A DNA stretch of 64,000 nucleotides, taken from Bog-756 sp038210245. GTDB taxonomy: Bacteria; Actinomycetota; Acidimicrobiia; Acidimicrobiales; RAAP-2. Position numbers and translations under genes: made by a program. Of the stretch, positions 63,092 through 64,000 are shown piece by piece. The stretch is from positions 62,001-126,000 of the forward strand of contig JBBQWW010000002.1 of the NCBI GenBank assembly GCA_038210245.1, read 5' to 3'. A model generated the notes under the pieces. It had not been told where the DNA came from. It saw only the letters and a program-made list of their open reading frames with translations, and did no database searches. The first letter of the stretch is position 1; every line of letters starts with the position of its first letter.

Positions 63092-63828
63092 TCACCCTTG
63101 GCTTCTAATCATGGGGCGACCCGGGGAAACATCGGCCTCAGGGTGCCACTGGACTTCCGCCACAGGCGCGGGTCCAGTGAACTCGACCGCTTCGGGTAGA
63201 TCGTCGAGGCTGGACCAGCCTGTTGCCGTGAAGTAATTGGCCACACGGTCAAGACCCTGATGGTGGTGTGAGGTAACCCTAAGGCGCTCGGTCCCGGCGA
63301 GGGACGAAGCCAGCGAACCAGGTTGTAGTCGCACTTCACGCACGGAGGCTTCGAACGCGCCCGGCGTGTGGCAGCGCCACTTGTGGCCGAGTGTGCCTGG
63401 GACATGTTGGTTGAGTGTGCCACCACCGGCGAAATTCATCACTTGCATCCCGCGACAGATGCCAAAAAGCTGTCGTCCGGTCTCCAGGATGCGAGCAGCG
63501 GCTAGCTCGAACGCATCACGCTCGGCGTGCCCCACTATGATTGCCGGGTCCGTCGGGCTCCGAAGCAAGATGGATCAAGGTCACTGCCGCTTACGAGAAC
63601 CGTACTGTCTACGCGTCGATTGGCTCGGTGGGGAGGCATGACAATAGCGCAGGCGCCAGCGCACTCCACGGCGTCGACGTAGGTGCGCGTCAATAGGAGC
63701 GCCTCTCTGTCGATTGACCACCCTCCCCACGATACGGTCTCGATGGATGCACAGATGCCGATCACGGTGCAACGCCCACTTCGATATGGATAGGACCGTC
63801 TCTCCCAATTGTCAAACTCTCCAACCAA
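63092..63828 (-). pseudogene. Class I glutamine amidotransferase (peptidase C26, PuuD-like), frameshifted
   Basis: The upstream frame has VIGICASIETVSWGGWSIDREALLLTRTYVDAVECAG and VLVSGSDLDPSCFGA. After about 63560 the other frame continues with DPAIIVGHAERDAFELA, GICRGMQVMNFAGGGTLNQ (Cys nucleophile), TSHHHQGLDRV and EVQWHPEADVSPG (His/Glu). The two frames match one protein with a 1-base change at GGAGCCCGACGG. The start is unclear (GTG 63765 fits the family N-terminus). The active site is preserved in the downstream frame. PuuD-like enzymes hydrolyse gamma-glutamyl amides. Confidence 0.75.
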
Positions 63829-63926
63829 CCTGGGAGCCGGAAGAGCTGGCTGGAAGAAAGCCTGGCGCGCCCAGGACGAGGCCGTTCCAGCCTATAGGCG
63901 TTCGTCTGGCTCTTGTGCTTTGGGAG

Positions 63927-63932
63927 TATGCT
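63927..63932 (+). promoter_or_regulatory. Probable -10 box of the last partial gene
   Basis: TATGCT ends 8 bases before the ATG at 63941, the same spacing as other leaderless candidates in this window. A -35 is not clear. Confidence 0.4.
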
Positions 63933-63940
63933 GCAAGCCT

Positions 63941-64000
63941 ATGTCTTCGAGGATCGATCCGATCGATTTCGCATCTGCCTACCAGGTGGTGACCGAGCGG
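63941..64000 (+). CDS. Start of a gene running off the window
   Basis: ATG at 63941 with 20 open codons to the edge (MSSRIDPIDFASAYQVVTER). Too short for assignment; the AYQVVTERL-like pattern resembles the first helix of some GntR-type regulators, which is a weak guess. It diverges from the broken amidotransferase gene. Confidence 0.4.
   Translation, partial: MSSRIDPIDFASAYQVVTER

Overview
The window is a contiguous stretch of high-GC chromosome (about 70% G+C by eye, except the last 2.5 kb) from an actinobacterium. The closest guess is class Acidimicrobiia. This rests on two F420-dependent LLM oxidoreductases, GAF-ANTAR regulators, a ClpS-DUF2017 pair, an SCO6880-type conjugation protein, polyphosphate glucokinase, a SenX3/RegX3-like two-component pair, and many genes that seem to be translated from leaderless mRNAs. 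The lineage is inferred from gene content, not from any search.

Layout. 1-5.2 kb: 3' part of clpB, a UbiB-like kinase, and a divergent MarR/methyltransferase pair. 5.3-19 kb: a large purine cluster, purA-D-B-C-S-Q, then (after a conserved basic protein on the other strand and a 754-bp gap) purL, a PHP phosphoesterase on the other strand, and purF-M-pyrE. Most neighbours overlap by 4 bases. 19-29 kb: regulators and small enzymes, namely a ferredoxin-PadR pair, an LLM oxidoreductase, two GAF-ANTAR proteins (one with STAS), GntR, TetR with a decayed epimerase gene, a patatin-like hydrolase, an amidohydrolase and a frameshifted exported protein. 29.8-30.1 kb: tRNA-Glu, tRNA-Asp and tRNA-Phe. 30-39 kb: ctaA-clpS-DUF2017, ctaB-tlpA, an ABC exporter, serS and a two-component system.

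39.2-45.9 kb holds the most interesting system: a compact five-gene operon for a type IV secretion/conjugation-like machine (pilin-like, VirB6/TrbL-like, SCO6880-like, VirB4-like, VirD4-like). It is translationally coupled and driven by one near-consensus leaderless promoter. No relaxase, integrase or partition gene is nearby. 46-57 kb is catabolic: SDR, P450, LLM enzyme, amidase, polyphosphate glucokinase facing a CHAD protein, quinone reductase, thiolase/DUF35 pair and CoA-transferase. 57-60 kb is a four-gene operon containing three different paralogues built of YbjQ-like repeats.

At 60.2 kb a tRNA-Arg is followed by an integrase gene broken by two frameshifts, and base composition then drops. 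The rest (alanine racemase, a small protein with a possible winged helix, a frameshifted class-I amidotransferase, the start of another gene) looks like a decaying genomic island.

Five loci show frameshifts or deletions (24.98, 29.09, 60.62, 60.85 and 63.56 kb). Some may be sequencing errors.
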